From Rhodothermia bacterium (lineage in GTDB: Bacteria; Bacteroidota; Rhodothermia; Rhodothermales; JABDKH01), in contig JAUIJQ010000092.1 in the NCBI GenBank assembly GCA_030431165.1, positions 1 to 9,271 of the forward strand: a DNA stretch of 9,271 bases, read 5' to 3'. The translations under genes were made by a program, and so were the position numbers. The notes beneath the pieces were generated by a model that was not told the DNA's origin, ran no database searches, and saw only the letters and a program-made list of their open reading frames with translations. This document shows, piece after piece, positions 1 to 6,519 of this stretch. How positions within the stretch are numbered: the stretch's first letter is position 1; each line of letters opens with the position of its first letter.

Positions 1-2
1 CC

Positions 3-3000
3 GTTTACGAAAGAGTCGCGGCGCGAAGCGAGCTGGCCGAGAACACCGTGCGCGTCGAACGCGGGCAGACCCTCGACCCCGAGGAGCTGACGGCCCAGCT
101 TTCTGAGCTCGGATTCCAATACGTCGACTTCGCCGAAGAACCCGGTGACATCGCCGTGCGCGGCGGGATTGTGGATGTCTTCCCGTACGCCGGCACGTTT
201 CCGCTTCGGCTGGAGTTCTTCGGGGACGAGGTAGAGTCAATCCGGGAATTTGACCCGACGTCCCAACGGTCAATTTCCGACAAGGCGGTCGTTCGGATCT
301 TTCCGGATATCGACGCCGCCGCCTCGGCAAACGACAATGTCGTCGGCCGGGAAACGCTGTTCGACCACCTGCCAAAAGCGGCCAGGATCATTCTCGCGAA
401 ACCACGCGAGGTGTTTGCCCGGGCGGACGGACTCTTCGCCGAACGCGTCGCTGACTACGGGGAGCACGCATCGGAGTCCGAAATCGCCCGTCCCGACCAA
501 CTCTACCTGGATCGATCTGCGCTCTCGGATCTCTTGGCGCGTTTTCAATTGGTCGAAATGGCGGTGGGGAGCAGTGACCACCACACGTTGTCGATCGACG
601 CGACCCCGCAGCCAGATTTTAACGGACATCTACAGGTGATGCGTCGGCAGCTCGAACGCGCGAGCGGGATGCACACGCTGATACTCTGTGACTCCAAGTC
701 ACAGCGAACCCGGCTCGAAGAACTACTCGAACCCGAGCTCGCAACGGGTACGCTGTCCCTTGCGCTGGGCTCGCTTCACGAAGGCTTTGAGCTTCCGACG
801 CTTGGGATCCGGGTGTATACCGACCACCAGGTATTCAACCGGTACCATCGGCCGTCGACAAAAAAGGCCAGCTTTGCGCGGGCCGGGCTTTCGTTGCGGG
901 ACATCCGGTCGCTGAAGCCAGGCGACTTCGTTGTACACGTCGACTACGGCATCGGTCGATTCGATGGGATGCGGAAGATCGAGGTGCGGGGCCGGATGCA
1001 GGAGGCCGTCTGCCTGAAATACCGTGACGATGACACCCTTTTTGTCAACGTCAATGCACTACACAAACTCAGCAAATACAAAGGGAAAGAGGGTGCACAG
1101 CCAGGGCTGACAAAGCTTGGGTCGGGGCAGTGGGAGCGAACAAAGGCACGCACCCGCAAGCGCGTCAAGGACATTGCCCGCGACCTCATCAAGCTGTACG
1201 CGGAGCGCCATGCGACACCCGGATTTGCGTTTTCGCCGGATACGCTTTGGCAGCGCGAGATGGAGGCTTCATTTGAGTTTGAAGACACCCCCGACCAGGC
1301 GGAAGCAGCGCAACTGGTAAAAGAAGATATGATGAAGCCCAATCCGATGGACCGGTTGGTCTGCGGGGATGTCGGCTTCGGGAAGACCGAGATCGCTGTG
1401 CGTGCCGCGTTCAAAGCCGTGCAGGATGGGAAGCAGGTGGCGGTGTTGGTCCCGACGACCGTCCTGGCGTCGCAGCACCTTGATACGTTCCGCAAACGAC
1501 TCGCGGACTATCCGGTCAAGATCGAGGCCCTGTCGCGTTTTGTACCGGCAGCCCGGCAAAAAGAAATACTCGCAGCCGCAGCCTCGGGCGACGTCGATAT
1601 CCTGATTGGTACGCATCGCATCGTCTCAAAAGACGTCGGCTTCAAAGACCTCGGATTGATGATCATTGACGAGGAGCAACGCTTCGGGGTTGCTGTGAAA
1701 GAGAAGCTCCGGAAGATGCGAGTGAACGTTGATACACTCACGCTTACCGCAACGCCGATTCCACGAACGTTGCAGTTCTCGTTGCTTGGTGCGCGCGACC
1801 TGTCGATCGTCGGTACGCCGCCACCCAATCGCCAGCCGATCCTCACCGAGATCCATGGCTACAGCACGGACCTGATCCGAGATGCGATCAACTACGAGCT
1901 GAGTCGCGGGGGACAGGTCTTCTTCATCCACAACCGTGTTCGGTCCATCGAGGAGATGTCCGCTTCGTTGCGTGCTCTCGTTCCCGACGCACGCATGCAG
2001 GTTGCGCACGGACAGATGCGCGCAACGCAGTTGGAAAAGGTGATGCTCGGATTCAAGCGTCACGACTTCGACATCCTCGTATCGACAAACATTATCGAGA
2101 ACGGGCTCGACATCTCGAACGCCAACACGATCATCATCAATCACGCCAACCGGTTCGGATTGTCGGAGCTGCATCAGATTCGTGGACGCGTTGGCAGGTC
2201 AGACCGCAAAGCTTTCTGCTATCTCCTCGTACCATCAATTCACGGCATGACGCGAGAAGCAAGGCAGCGCCTGACCGCGATAGAAGAGTTCAGCGATCTC
2301 GGTAGCGGATTCAACCTCGCGATGCGCGATCTCGACATCCGGGGCGCGGGCAACATGTTGGGTGCCGAGCAGAGCGGTTTTATTGCGGATGTCGGGTTCG
2401 AAACATATCACCGAATCCTTGACGAGGCGGTGCGCGAACTGCGCGCCGACGAGTTCGCCGACTTGTTCAAGGACAAACCCGTCACGCTGCCACCGATGGA
2501 CACAGCAGTCGAGCTTGATCTGGATGCGATGATCCCGGCCGATTACTTGATGCAGGAGAACGAGCGACTGAATGTGTACAAGCGAATCAGCGAGGCGAGT
2601 GAACCGGAGAAGCTGGACGACATCCGGAAAGAACTCGAGGATCGATTTGGCTCACCACCCGAAGCCGTCGACAACCTCCTGGCTGCGTCGCACATCCGCG
2701 GTCTGGGCGGCCGAATGGGACTGGCGAAGATCACATTCAAGAACGAACGCCTCTTCCTGACCTTTCCGACACAGGAGCAGTACCCCGCATTCTATCAGCA
2801 CATCTTTCACCCGCTGCTTGAAAAACTATCGCAACTCAGCAACCGCTACGTCCTGAAAGAATCAAAGAGCGGCAAGCTGCGCGCGATTGTGCAGGAGGTC
2901 AAGAGTCTTGACGCCGCGAAGCACATTCTTGCGGATATGATCCCGGCGCCTGTGGCCGCAACCACGTCGGACGGTATCCCGGCGGCGACACAAGATCAGG

Positions 3001-3005
3001 GCTAG
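3..3005 (+). CDS. mfd: Transcription-repair coupling factor Mfd (5'-truncated by window edge)
   Basis: Mfd is a cytoplasmic dsDNA translocase that displaces stalled RNA polymerase and recruits UvrA for transcription-coupled nucleotide excision repair. The reading frame is open from base 3, so the start lies outside; 1000 residues are visible against a usual 1100-1200, leaving roughly 100-170 missing. Domains in order: the end of the UvrB-like N-terminal module (visible residues about 1-200), the RNA-polymerase-interacting (CarD/TRCF) domain beginning near 912 with KPGDFVVHVDYGIGRF, the helicase with Walker A GDVGFGKT at 1365-1388 and a DEEQ box at 1668-1679 followed by RFG, the TATPIPRTL motif, then helicase motif VI in HQIRGRVGRSDR, the TRG region (DLDIRGAGNMLG), and the C-terminal TRCF domain from about 2500. 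All key motifs are intact and no frameshift is seen. The product ends in a short Ala/Pro/Thr-rich tail. It converges on the next gene and the two stop codons overlap. Confidence 0.98.
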   Translation, partial: VYERVAARSELAENTVRVERGQTLDPEELTAQLSELGFQYVDFAEEPGDIAVRGGIVDVFPYAGTFPLRLEFFGDEVESIREFDPTSQRSISDKAVVRIFPDIDAAASANDNVVGRETLFDHLPKAARIILAKPREVFARADGLFAERVADYGEHASESEIARPDQLYLDRSALSDLLARFQLVEMAVGSSDHHTLSIDATPQPDFNGHLQVMRRQLERASGMHTLILCDSKSQRTRLEELLEPELATGTLSLALGSLHEGFELPTLGIRVYTDHQVFNRYHRPSTKKASFARAGLSLRDIRSLKPGDFVVHVDYGIGRFDGMRKIEVRGRMQEAVCLKYRDDDTLFVNVNALHKLSKYKGKEGAQPGLTKLGSGQWERTKARTRKRVKDIARDLIKLYAERHATPGFAFSPDTLWQREMEASFEFEDTPDQAEAAQLVKEDMMKPNPMDRLVCGDVGFGKTEIAVRAAFKAVQDGKQVAVLVPTTVLASQHLDTFRKRLADYPVKIEALSRFVPAARQKEILAAAASGDVDILIGTHRIVSKDVGFKDLGLMIIDEEQRFGVAVKEKLRKMRVNVDTLTLTATPIPRTLQFSLLGARDLSIVGTPPPNRQPILTEIHGYSTDLIRDAINYELSRGGQVFFIHNRVRSIEEMSASLRALVPDARMQVAHGQMRATQLEKVMLGFKRHDFDILVSTNIIENGLDISNANTIIINHANRFGLSELHQIRGRVGRSDRKAFCYLLVPSIHGMTREARQRLTAIEEFSDLGSGFNLAMRDLDIRGAGNMLGAEQSGFIADVGFETYHRILDEAVRELRADEFADLFKDKPVTLPPMDTAVELDLDAMIPADYLMQENERLNVYKRISEASEPEKLDDIRKELEDRFGSPPEAVDNLLAASHIRGLGGRMGLAKITFKNERLFLTFPTQEQYPAFYQHIFHPLLEKLSQLSNRYVLKESKSGKLRAIVQEVKSLDAAKHILADMIPAPVAATTSDGIPAATQDQG

Positions 3006-3490
3006 ATCGCTACACAGATATCGACGAGATGTTTGCCCTCGGGATGCTGGTGCGGATCGTTCTTGTAGGACTCGTACATCAGTCCGGTCGGCGCCAGTCC
3101 GTGCTCTCCCATAAAGGTGAACACGCTTGTCCAGGCCTCGCCGTACTGCCGTGGCAAGATCTCATACGAGGCGACAACGTAGTCTGACTCGGGCAGGTCA
3201 AGGAGCTGAACGTCGGCGCTTGGTTTACCGGCAAACGTGTCCGGAAGAGTAAATCCGACACTGATGCGCTGCTGGTCGGGCGGTACCGTTTCCGGATCGT
3301 CGTGGTAGACGGTGATCGCCTCCATGTTTTCATGTATCAGTCCCTTTGACTGAATCCAGCCGTGGACGCGGTTGAACAGCCGCTCAAACAGGGCAGTGTC
3401 GCCGGCATAGGGTCCGGTGTGCCGCACAAAAGCGAGCTTCCGTTCCGGTAGGCGAACCTTCTGAATATCCAGGGTTGCTTCTTCGGTCAT
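3002..3490 (-). CDS. GyrI-like / AraC-type effector-binding domain protein
   Basis: The product is 162 residues and consists only of a GyrI-like small-molecule-binding domain (SOUL/SbmC fold), with no DNA-binding part. Supporting features are the N-terminal RLPERKLAFVRHTGPY, typical of the first strand and helix, the central HDDPETVPPDQQRISVGF, which matches the family D-P-x(n)-R-x-D/S-x-G pattern, the strand YVVASYEI, and a C-terminal block ending PEGKHLVDICVAI. Stand-alone members are proposed to bind small hydrophobic or cationic ligands, and E. coli SbmC/GyrI antagonises gyrase inhibitors. Ligand and role here are unknown. The ATG at 3490 is preceded by GAGG at 7 nt. It lies 82 bp downstream of the membrane-protein gene on the same strand, so it may be read through from it or have its own promoter. 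Its TAG stop overlaps the mfd stop within a shared CTAG. Confidence 0.85.
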   Translation of the reverse strand: MTEEATLDIQKVRLPERKLAFVRHTGPYAGDTALFERLFNRVHGWIQSKGLIHENMEAITVYHDDPETVPPDQQRISVGFTLPDTFAGKPSADVQLLDLPESDYVVASYEILPRQYGEAWTSVFTFMGEHGLAPTGLMYESYKNDPHQHPEGKHLVDICVAI

Positions 3491-3497
3491 GGCGGCG

Positions 3498-3501
3498 CCT
3501 C
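3498..3501 (-). promoter_or_regulatory. Shine-Dalgarno site of the GyrI-like gene
   Basis: On the minus strand GAGG lies 7 nt before the ATG at 3490-3488, which supports this start. Confidence 0.55.
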
Positions 3502-3520
3502 ACAGGGTAGGTCCAAGGTT

Positions 3521-3535
3521 GTGGTACACTACCAC
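3521..3535. repeat. Perfect 6-bp inverted repeat upstream of the GyrI-like gene
   Basis: GTGGTA-CAC-TACCAC is a perfect dyad with a 3-nt centre, 31-45 nt upstream of the GyrI-like start codon. It is in the 82-bp gap after the membrane-protein gene. No T-tract follows on either strand, so an operator is more likely than a terminator. I could not find a convincing -35/-10 pair around it. Confidence 0.4.
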
Positions 3536-3572
3536 GTTCGCTAACCGACTGCTCGCGGCGGCACAGGAAAAG

Positions 3573-4367
3573 TCACTGTCGACTCGTGGGGGATTGTTGG
3601 TTTGCGACTACCTCGGCAACGTCGACGCGTTCGTTGGCAAGCGCCGGTGAGGCGGCAAGTGCAGGTCCCCGACGACTGAACGGCAGTACCATCGCCGAAA
3701 GAATCGCGACCACAAGAAGGTCAAGCGGGATCAGGTACCACGGCCAATCCGGAAACAGATCAAGCAGCGAAGCCGACGGCGGACGATCCATGATCCACAG
3801 GTAGTTCGTGCCCAGCGCCAGGTTCACGAAGAAGACGACGACCGCATAGAGATGTAGTCCGGCGATGCACTTCCACATTGACTTCCAGGTCGGCCGGTAT
3901 CCTTCGAGATAGACAACCCAGAGACCCGCAACGACGAGGAGTCCGTGACCGACCAGCGTGTTCAGGAAGCGAACGTGCGGGAAAGCAAAGTCGGATTCCG
4001 GTGTGATGACTGCCTGCACTGCGCCGGCGATACCGAAGAAATACATCAGTGCATAAAAGCGCTGGTCGCGTGTGGCGAGTGCCCAGATGCTGAGCCAACT
4101 CATGATCGAGCACATGTGAAGTGGGAGCTGCCGCCCGACTGACCACGTCCCGTTGACCAGATGCCAGAGATGGTACTCGATGTTGATCCCGAGTAGCGCC
4201 AGGACCAGGGCCCACCGTGCGATGGCGCGCGTGCGGTCGGTGCCGAGGGCAGCAACCCGAAGCAGCACGTACCCGAGCGCCGCGGTCATGGCCATGGCAA
4301 TCAGGTGACCGTTTCCAAAGAGGACGAACTCGTAGGGGAGGGGGTCCTGCGAAAAGTATCGGAGCAC
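3573..4367 (-). CDS. TIGR02206 / YwaF-like integral membrane protein
   Basis: With a GTG start at 4367 the product has 264 residues, slightly longer than the roughly 220-240 usual for the TIGR02206 (TP0381/YwaF) family. Seven hydrophobic segments lie near residues 20-41, 49-70, 81-98, 104-122, 134-154, 166-192 and 209-230. Family signatures are present: LPLHMCSIMSW at 81-91, a TPES turn at 122-125, GTNYLWIM at 186-193 and the DWPWYLIP block at 207-214. The last 34 residues are a polar tail of low complexity. The frame stays open upstream to 4724, but that part reads over the opposite blaI gene and is Arg/Pro-rich, so I reject it; no ATG start lies near the family N-terminus, and no clear ribosome-binding site precedes the GTG. 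Function in this family is not established. The gene is divergent from blaI, so BlaI control is possible. Confidence 0.8.
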   Translation of the reverse strand: MLRYFSQDPLPYEFVLFGNGHLIAMAMTAALGYVLLRVAALGTDRTRAIARWALVLALLGINIEYHLWHLVNGTWSVGRQLPLHMCSIMSWLSIWALATRDQRFYALMYFFGIAGAVQAVITPESDFAFPHVRFLNTLVGHGLLVVAGLWVVYLEGYRPTWKSMWKCIAGLHLYAVVVFFVNLALGTNYLWIMDRPPSASLLDLFPDWPWYLIPLDLLVVAILSAMVLPFSRRGPALAASPALANERVDVAEVVANQQSPTSRQ

Positions 4368-4439
4368 GAAGGGGGCTGTGTTTTGAACACAAGGTAGGCC
4401 ACGCCGTGCGCCGAAGCGCCGGATACCAGCCAATGGTTC

Positions 4440-4468
4440 TTGACGACCTACTATATATATCGTACTAT
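4440..4468 (+). promoter_or_regulatory. Sigma-70-type promoter of blaI
   Basis: TTGACG (4440-4445, 5/6 of the -35 consensus), a 17-bp spacer and TACTAT (4463-4468, 4/6 of the -10 consensus) would place the transcript start near 4475. That is about 21 nt before the blaI ATG. The AT-rich spacer stands out from the GC-rich surroundings. Confidence 0.55.
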
Positions 4469-4479
4469 ACGTGTCGTAA
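4450..4479 (-). promoter_or_regulatory. Possible divergent promoter of the YwaF-like gene
   Basis: Read on the minus strand, TTACGA (4479-4474, weak -35), an 18-bp spacer and TATAGT (4455-4450, 5/6 of the -10 consensus) could start a transcript near 4443, about 75 nt before the GTG. It overlaps the blaI promoter almost completely, so both directions would compete or be repressed together. Confidence 0.35.
4461..4478. promoter_or_regulatory. Candidate BlaI operator over the blaI -10
   Basis: The sequence reads CGTA-CTA-TACG-TGT-CGTA: two overlapping inverted repeats with 3-nt centres that share the middle arm. They cover the blaI -10 and the likely transcript start. A direct repeat TACTATA occurs at 4449-4455 and again at 4463-4469. 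BlaI repressors usually autoregulate from palindromes at their own promoter. The TACA/TGTA core known from staphylococcal BlaI/MecI is not present, so the assignment rests on position and symmetry only. Confidence 0.4.
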
Positions 4480-4495
4480 TCCTGTGGCTCGTTCG

Positions 4496-4975
4496 ATGGC
4501 ACGTCGTAGAAAACCTTCACTGGCACCGCTCGGAGAATCCGAGATGGAAATGCTGCACCTGGTCTGGGAGCACGGTCCGGCAACCGTCGCAGAGATCCAC
4601 GAGCGCATTCGGGCCTCCCGCGCCGTTGCGTACACAACCGTGATGAGCCAGCTTCGCAAGCTTGCGGACAAAGGCTACCTGTCAATTGAAAAGAAGGGAA
4701 CCGCATTTGTCTACAGCACTGCACGCGCGCCCGGCGAAGTCAGGTCAAGCCTTCTGTCCAACATCGTGGAGAAGGTGTTCCGTGGCTCAGCCGCGGATCT
4801 GGTCGCCAACCTTGTAGCGAGCGAACAGCTATCCGACGATGAGTTGGACGAGATAAAGCGCCTGGTCCAGGTCGCGACGCGGGACAGAAGGTCGGATGCG
4901 GATGGGGATGCGGATGGGGATGCGGATGCAGACGCGGATTGGGATGCGGTCGCGGAGGCAGATCCGCATGAGTAG
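4496..4975 (+). CDS. BlaI/MecI-family winged-helix repressor
   Basis: The product is 159 residues; BlaI proteins are usually about 120-130. Residues 11-75 form the winged helix: PLGESEMEMLHLVWEHGPATVAEI, then the recognition region VAYTTVMSQLRKLADKGYL (44-62), and the wing EKKGTAFVYS (65-74). Residues 80-124 are the helical dimerisation part, with the FRGS turn at 95-98 and the LSDDELDEIKRLV helix. The extra C-terminus (about 134-159) is an acidic Asp/Ala/Gly tail coded by a tandem repeat. The ATG at 4496 gives a normal family N-terminus; an in-frame GTG at 4484 is an alternative, and neither has a visible Shine-Dalgarno site, fitting a very short leader. Its stop overlaps the start of the M56 gene by 8 bp. 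In known systems the repressor binds its operator as a dimer and is inactivated by cleavage after M56 signalling; target genes here are not known beyond likely autoregulation. Confidence 0.93.
   Translation: MARRRKPSLAPLGESEMEMLHLVWEHGPATVAEIHERIRASRAVAYTTVMSQLRKLADKGYLSIEKKGTAFVYSTARAPGEVRSSLLSNIVEKVFRGSAADLVANLVASEQLSDDELDEIKRLVQVATRDRRSDADGDADGDADADADWDAVAEADPHE
4895..4948 (+). repeat. Hexanucleotide tandem repeat in the 3' end of blaI
   Basis: Nine imperfect units of six bases follow each other, with consensus GATGCG: GATGCG, GATGGG, GATGCG, GATGGG, GATGCG, GATGCA, GACGCG, GATTGG, GATGCG; decayed copies continue to about 4966. In the blaI frame they code for alternating Asp with Ala, Gly or Trp. 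Because the unit is six bases, gain or loss of units changes the tail length without shifting the frame. Confidence 0.9.
4954..4958 (+). promoter_or_regulatory. Shine-Dalgarno site fixing the M56 gene start
   Basis: GGAGG lies 9 nt before the ATG at 4968, inside the last codons of blaI. It favours this start over the in-frame ATGs inside the tandem repeat from 4896 on. Confidence 0.75.
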
Positions 4976-6509
4976 CGTGCCCCTCGAGAAGTTCGCGTCA
5001 ATAGGATTATCGACGCTGGGAAGTCTGATCGTACCGACGGTCGTGTGGACGGTTGTAGCACTGGTCATCTGGCGAGCGCTCAAATCCGCACAGATCGGAT
5101 CGAGCCCCGAAGTCCGCCTCGCCGTTGCTGCAGCGCTACTGTGCGCGTTGCCGCTTGGTATCCTTGGTGGCCACGCGTCGGGAGGGTTATTCCGGATTGA
5201 CGTGCTGCTCCCGTCAACCGGTGTCGCGACCTTGCCGACCAACCATCCGCCCGCTTCCGCCAATCGCAAGAACACGGGCAGCATTGCTGCTTCGTTCGAT
5301 GACGAACGCGCCGCAGGCCCGGGGACAGCGGATGTCTGGAACCGCGGTATCAACAGCCGTGAGAGTGTTCGGCGCGCCGATGAGCCCCTGACTACAACAC
5401 GACCGACGTCGGCGGTAACACCCGCACCCGCGGCTTCGCGAAATGTGCAGCTCCTCCTGATCTTGTGCGGGATCGTTGGCTTGAGCTTGGTGGTGCTGTG
5501 TGTTATAGCCAGCATCAGACTGCTCATTCAACTACGCGGACTCCGCAACATTAGGCGGAACGCGCACGACGTCACCGACGGCGAACTGTATCAGCTCTTT
5601 CGATCGATAGCCCGCGACCTGTCAGTGCCGGTCGCATCCGGTGGTCGGCACCGAGCCGCGACGAATCAGCCGGGGCGCGTCGCGCTGTGCACGGCGGATT
5701 CGGTTGACTCCCCGCTCACGTTCGGACTGCTACAACCGATTGTTGTGCTCCCATCAAACCTCACAGAAGACGCTCGGGCAGTCCGCGCGGCTTTGGTGCA
5801 TGAGCTCAATCACGTGCGCCGCGGTGACTGGGGACTGCAACTCTCGCTCGTCTTGTTGACGGTCCCATTTGCGTGGCACCCACTCGTTGCGCTCCTATTG
5901 CGCGAAGTGGCGTGTGCGTGTGAGGAGCGGTGCGACAGAAGTGTGCTGGACAGCGGAGCGGTTGCCTTACCAGACTACCTCGGGATCTTGATCTCGATCG
6001 TTGAGACGCGCGAGGCAGTGCGAACGTCGTCGCAGCTAGTTTCACTCCCACGACTGACGCTGGGCGCAACACAGTCAATGCTTAGAAGGAGGATAACATC
6101 AATGCAAAGCAGAGTGAGTCGAACCCACCCGCTTATTCCGCCGGCACTCGCAACGCTTGCGCTGGCCATCCCGGTGGTCCTTGCCGCCTGTAGTACACCA
6201 GCGCCGCAAGGTAGTGACTCGACAAGCAGTCAGATCACTGCCGTGAGCCAGGAGTCCGTCGCAGCGCTGGACGTAAAAGTGAAATACCTGCGTGAGGAGT
6301 ACGTTGCGGTCAGGCGGGAAGTCGGCCGCCTGAGGCAGGAGGAGCGCGACGCCACGATCGCTGATAGCAGCCAGGCATATCTCAGTATGCTGAGGGCTGA
6401 AGCAACGTTTGAGGGTAGGCGGTCAGCACTGATTGACGAACTGCTCACAGACGCGATGCGCGAGCGCGAATACATGAAGATGGAGCTCATCGCAAAAGAA
6501 GCGCTCTAG
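4968..6509 (+). CDS. M56-family (BlaR1-like) membrane metallopeptidase without a penicillin sensor
   Basis: The product is 513 residues. Membrane segments lie near 15-37, 50-67 and 160-186; the zinc site HELNH is at 278-282 within ALVHELNHVRRGDW, followed by the reentrant hydrophobic region 290-312 and the downstream acidic motif CACEERCDRSVL (316-327), which should supply the third zinc ligand. A fourth helix spans about 389-407 and ends in LAAC (Cys408). BlaR1 proteins sense beta-lactam through a C-terminal penicillin-binding domain with SxxK; here only about 105 residues follow, Ser/Thr-rich and then strongly helical and charged (about 430-512), with no such domain. The loop between helices 2 and 3 (about 68-158) is unusually long and Pro/Thr/Ser-rich, and may also be external. 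The gene overlaps blaI by 8 bp, so the two are translationally coupled. The inferred role is to sense an envelope signal and trigger loss of BlaI repression. Confidence 0.9.
   Translation: MSSVPLEKFASIGLSTLGSLIVPTVVWTVVALVIWRALKSAQIGSSPEVRLAVAAALLCALPLGILGGHASGGLFRIDVLLPSTGVATLPTNHPPASANRKNTGSIAASFDDERAAGPGTADVWNRGINSRESVRRADEPLTTTRPTSAVTPAPAASRNVQLLLILCGIVGLSLVVLCVIASIRLLIQLRGLRNIRRNAHDVTDGELYQLFRSIARDLSVPVASGGRHRAATNQPGRVALCTADSVDSPLTFGLLQPIVVLPSNLTEDARAVRAALVHELNHVRRGDWGLQLSLVLLTVPFAWHPLVALLLREVACACEERCDRSVLDSGAVALPDYLGILISIVETREAVRTSSQLVSLPRLTLGATQSMLRRRITSMQSRVSRTHPLIPPALATLALAIPVVLAACSTPAPQGSDSTSSQITAVSQESVAALDVKVKYLREEYVAVRREVGRLRQEERDATIADSSQAYLSMLRAEATFEGRRSALIDELLTDAMREREYMKMELIAKEAL
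6086..6092 (+). promoter_or_regulatory. Strong internal Shine-Dalgarno site inside the M56 gene
   Basis: AAGGAGG is 9 nt before an in-frame ATG at 6102. In the M56 frame it is made of the codons AGA-AGG-AGG-ATA; three consecutive AGR arginine codons are unusual beside the CGN arginine codons used elsewhere in the window. Confidence 0.6.
6102..6509 (+). CDS. Possible internally initiated lipoprotein (C-terminal part of the M56 gene)
   Basis: Starting at Met379 of the M56 protein, this in-frame product has 135 residues and a textbook lipoprotein signal: a basic n-region (MQSRVSRTHP), a hydrophobic core LIPPALATLALAIPVV, and the lipobox LAAC with Cys30 followed by Ser. Lipidation would release a mature 106-residue protein, Ser/Thr-rich at first and then a charged helix likely to form a coiled coil (about residues 52-134). 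Ser after the Cys would favour the outer membrane in a diderm. The start is supported by the AAGGAGG site. The alternative is that the helix is simply the fourth membrane segment of the full-length protein, as usual in this family; both may be true. The product is inferred from sequence only. Confidence 0.4.
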   Translation: MQSRVSRTHPLIPPALATLALAIPVVLAACSTPAPQGSDSTSSQITAVSQESVAALDVKVKYLREEYVAVRREVGRLRQEERDATIADSSQAYLSMLRAEATFEGRRSALIDELLTDAMREREYMKMELIAKEAL

Positions 6510-6519
6510 CCGCGCCGGC

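Noticed and set aside
944..2174. Long minus-strand frames inside mfd (for example 944-1495 and 1626-2174)
   Set aside because: They are shadows of a strongly conserved plus-strand gene and their translations show no recognisable domain.
4217..4495. Upstream extension of blaI to an ATG at 4217
   Set aside because: It overlaps the opposite membrane-protein gene and the promoter region, and BlaI proteins start close to the winged helix.
4368..4724. N-terminal extension of the YwaF-like gene to an ATG at 4724 (minus strand)
   Set aside because: It reads over the opposite blaI coding region, is Arg/Pro/Cys-rich with no family match, and the family N-terminus begins just after the GTG at 4367.
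4896..4967. M56 gene starting at ATGs within the tandem repeat
   Set aside because: It would add a Met/Arg/Gly repeat leader; the GGAGG at 4954-4958 points to the ATG at 4968.
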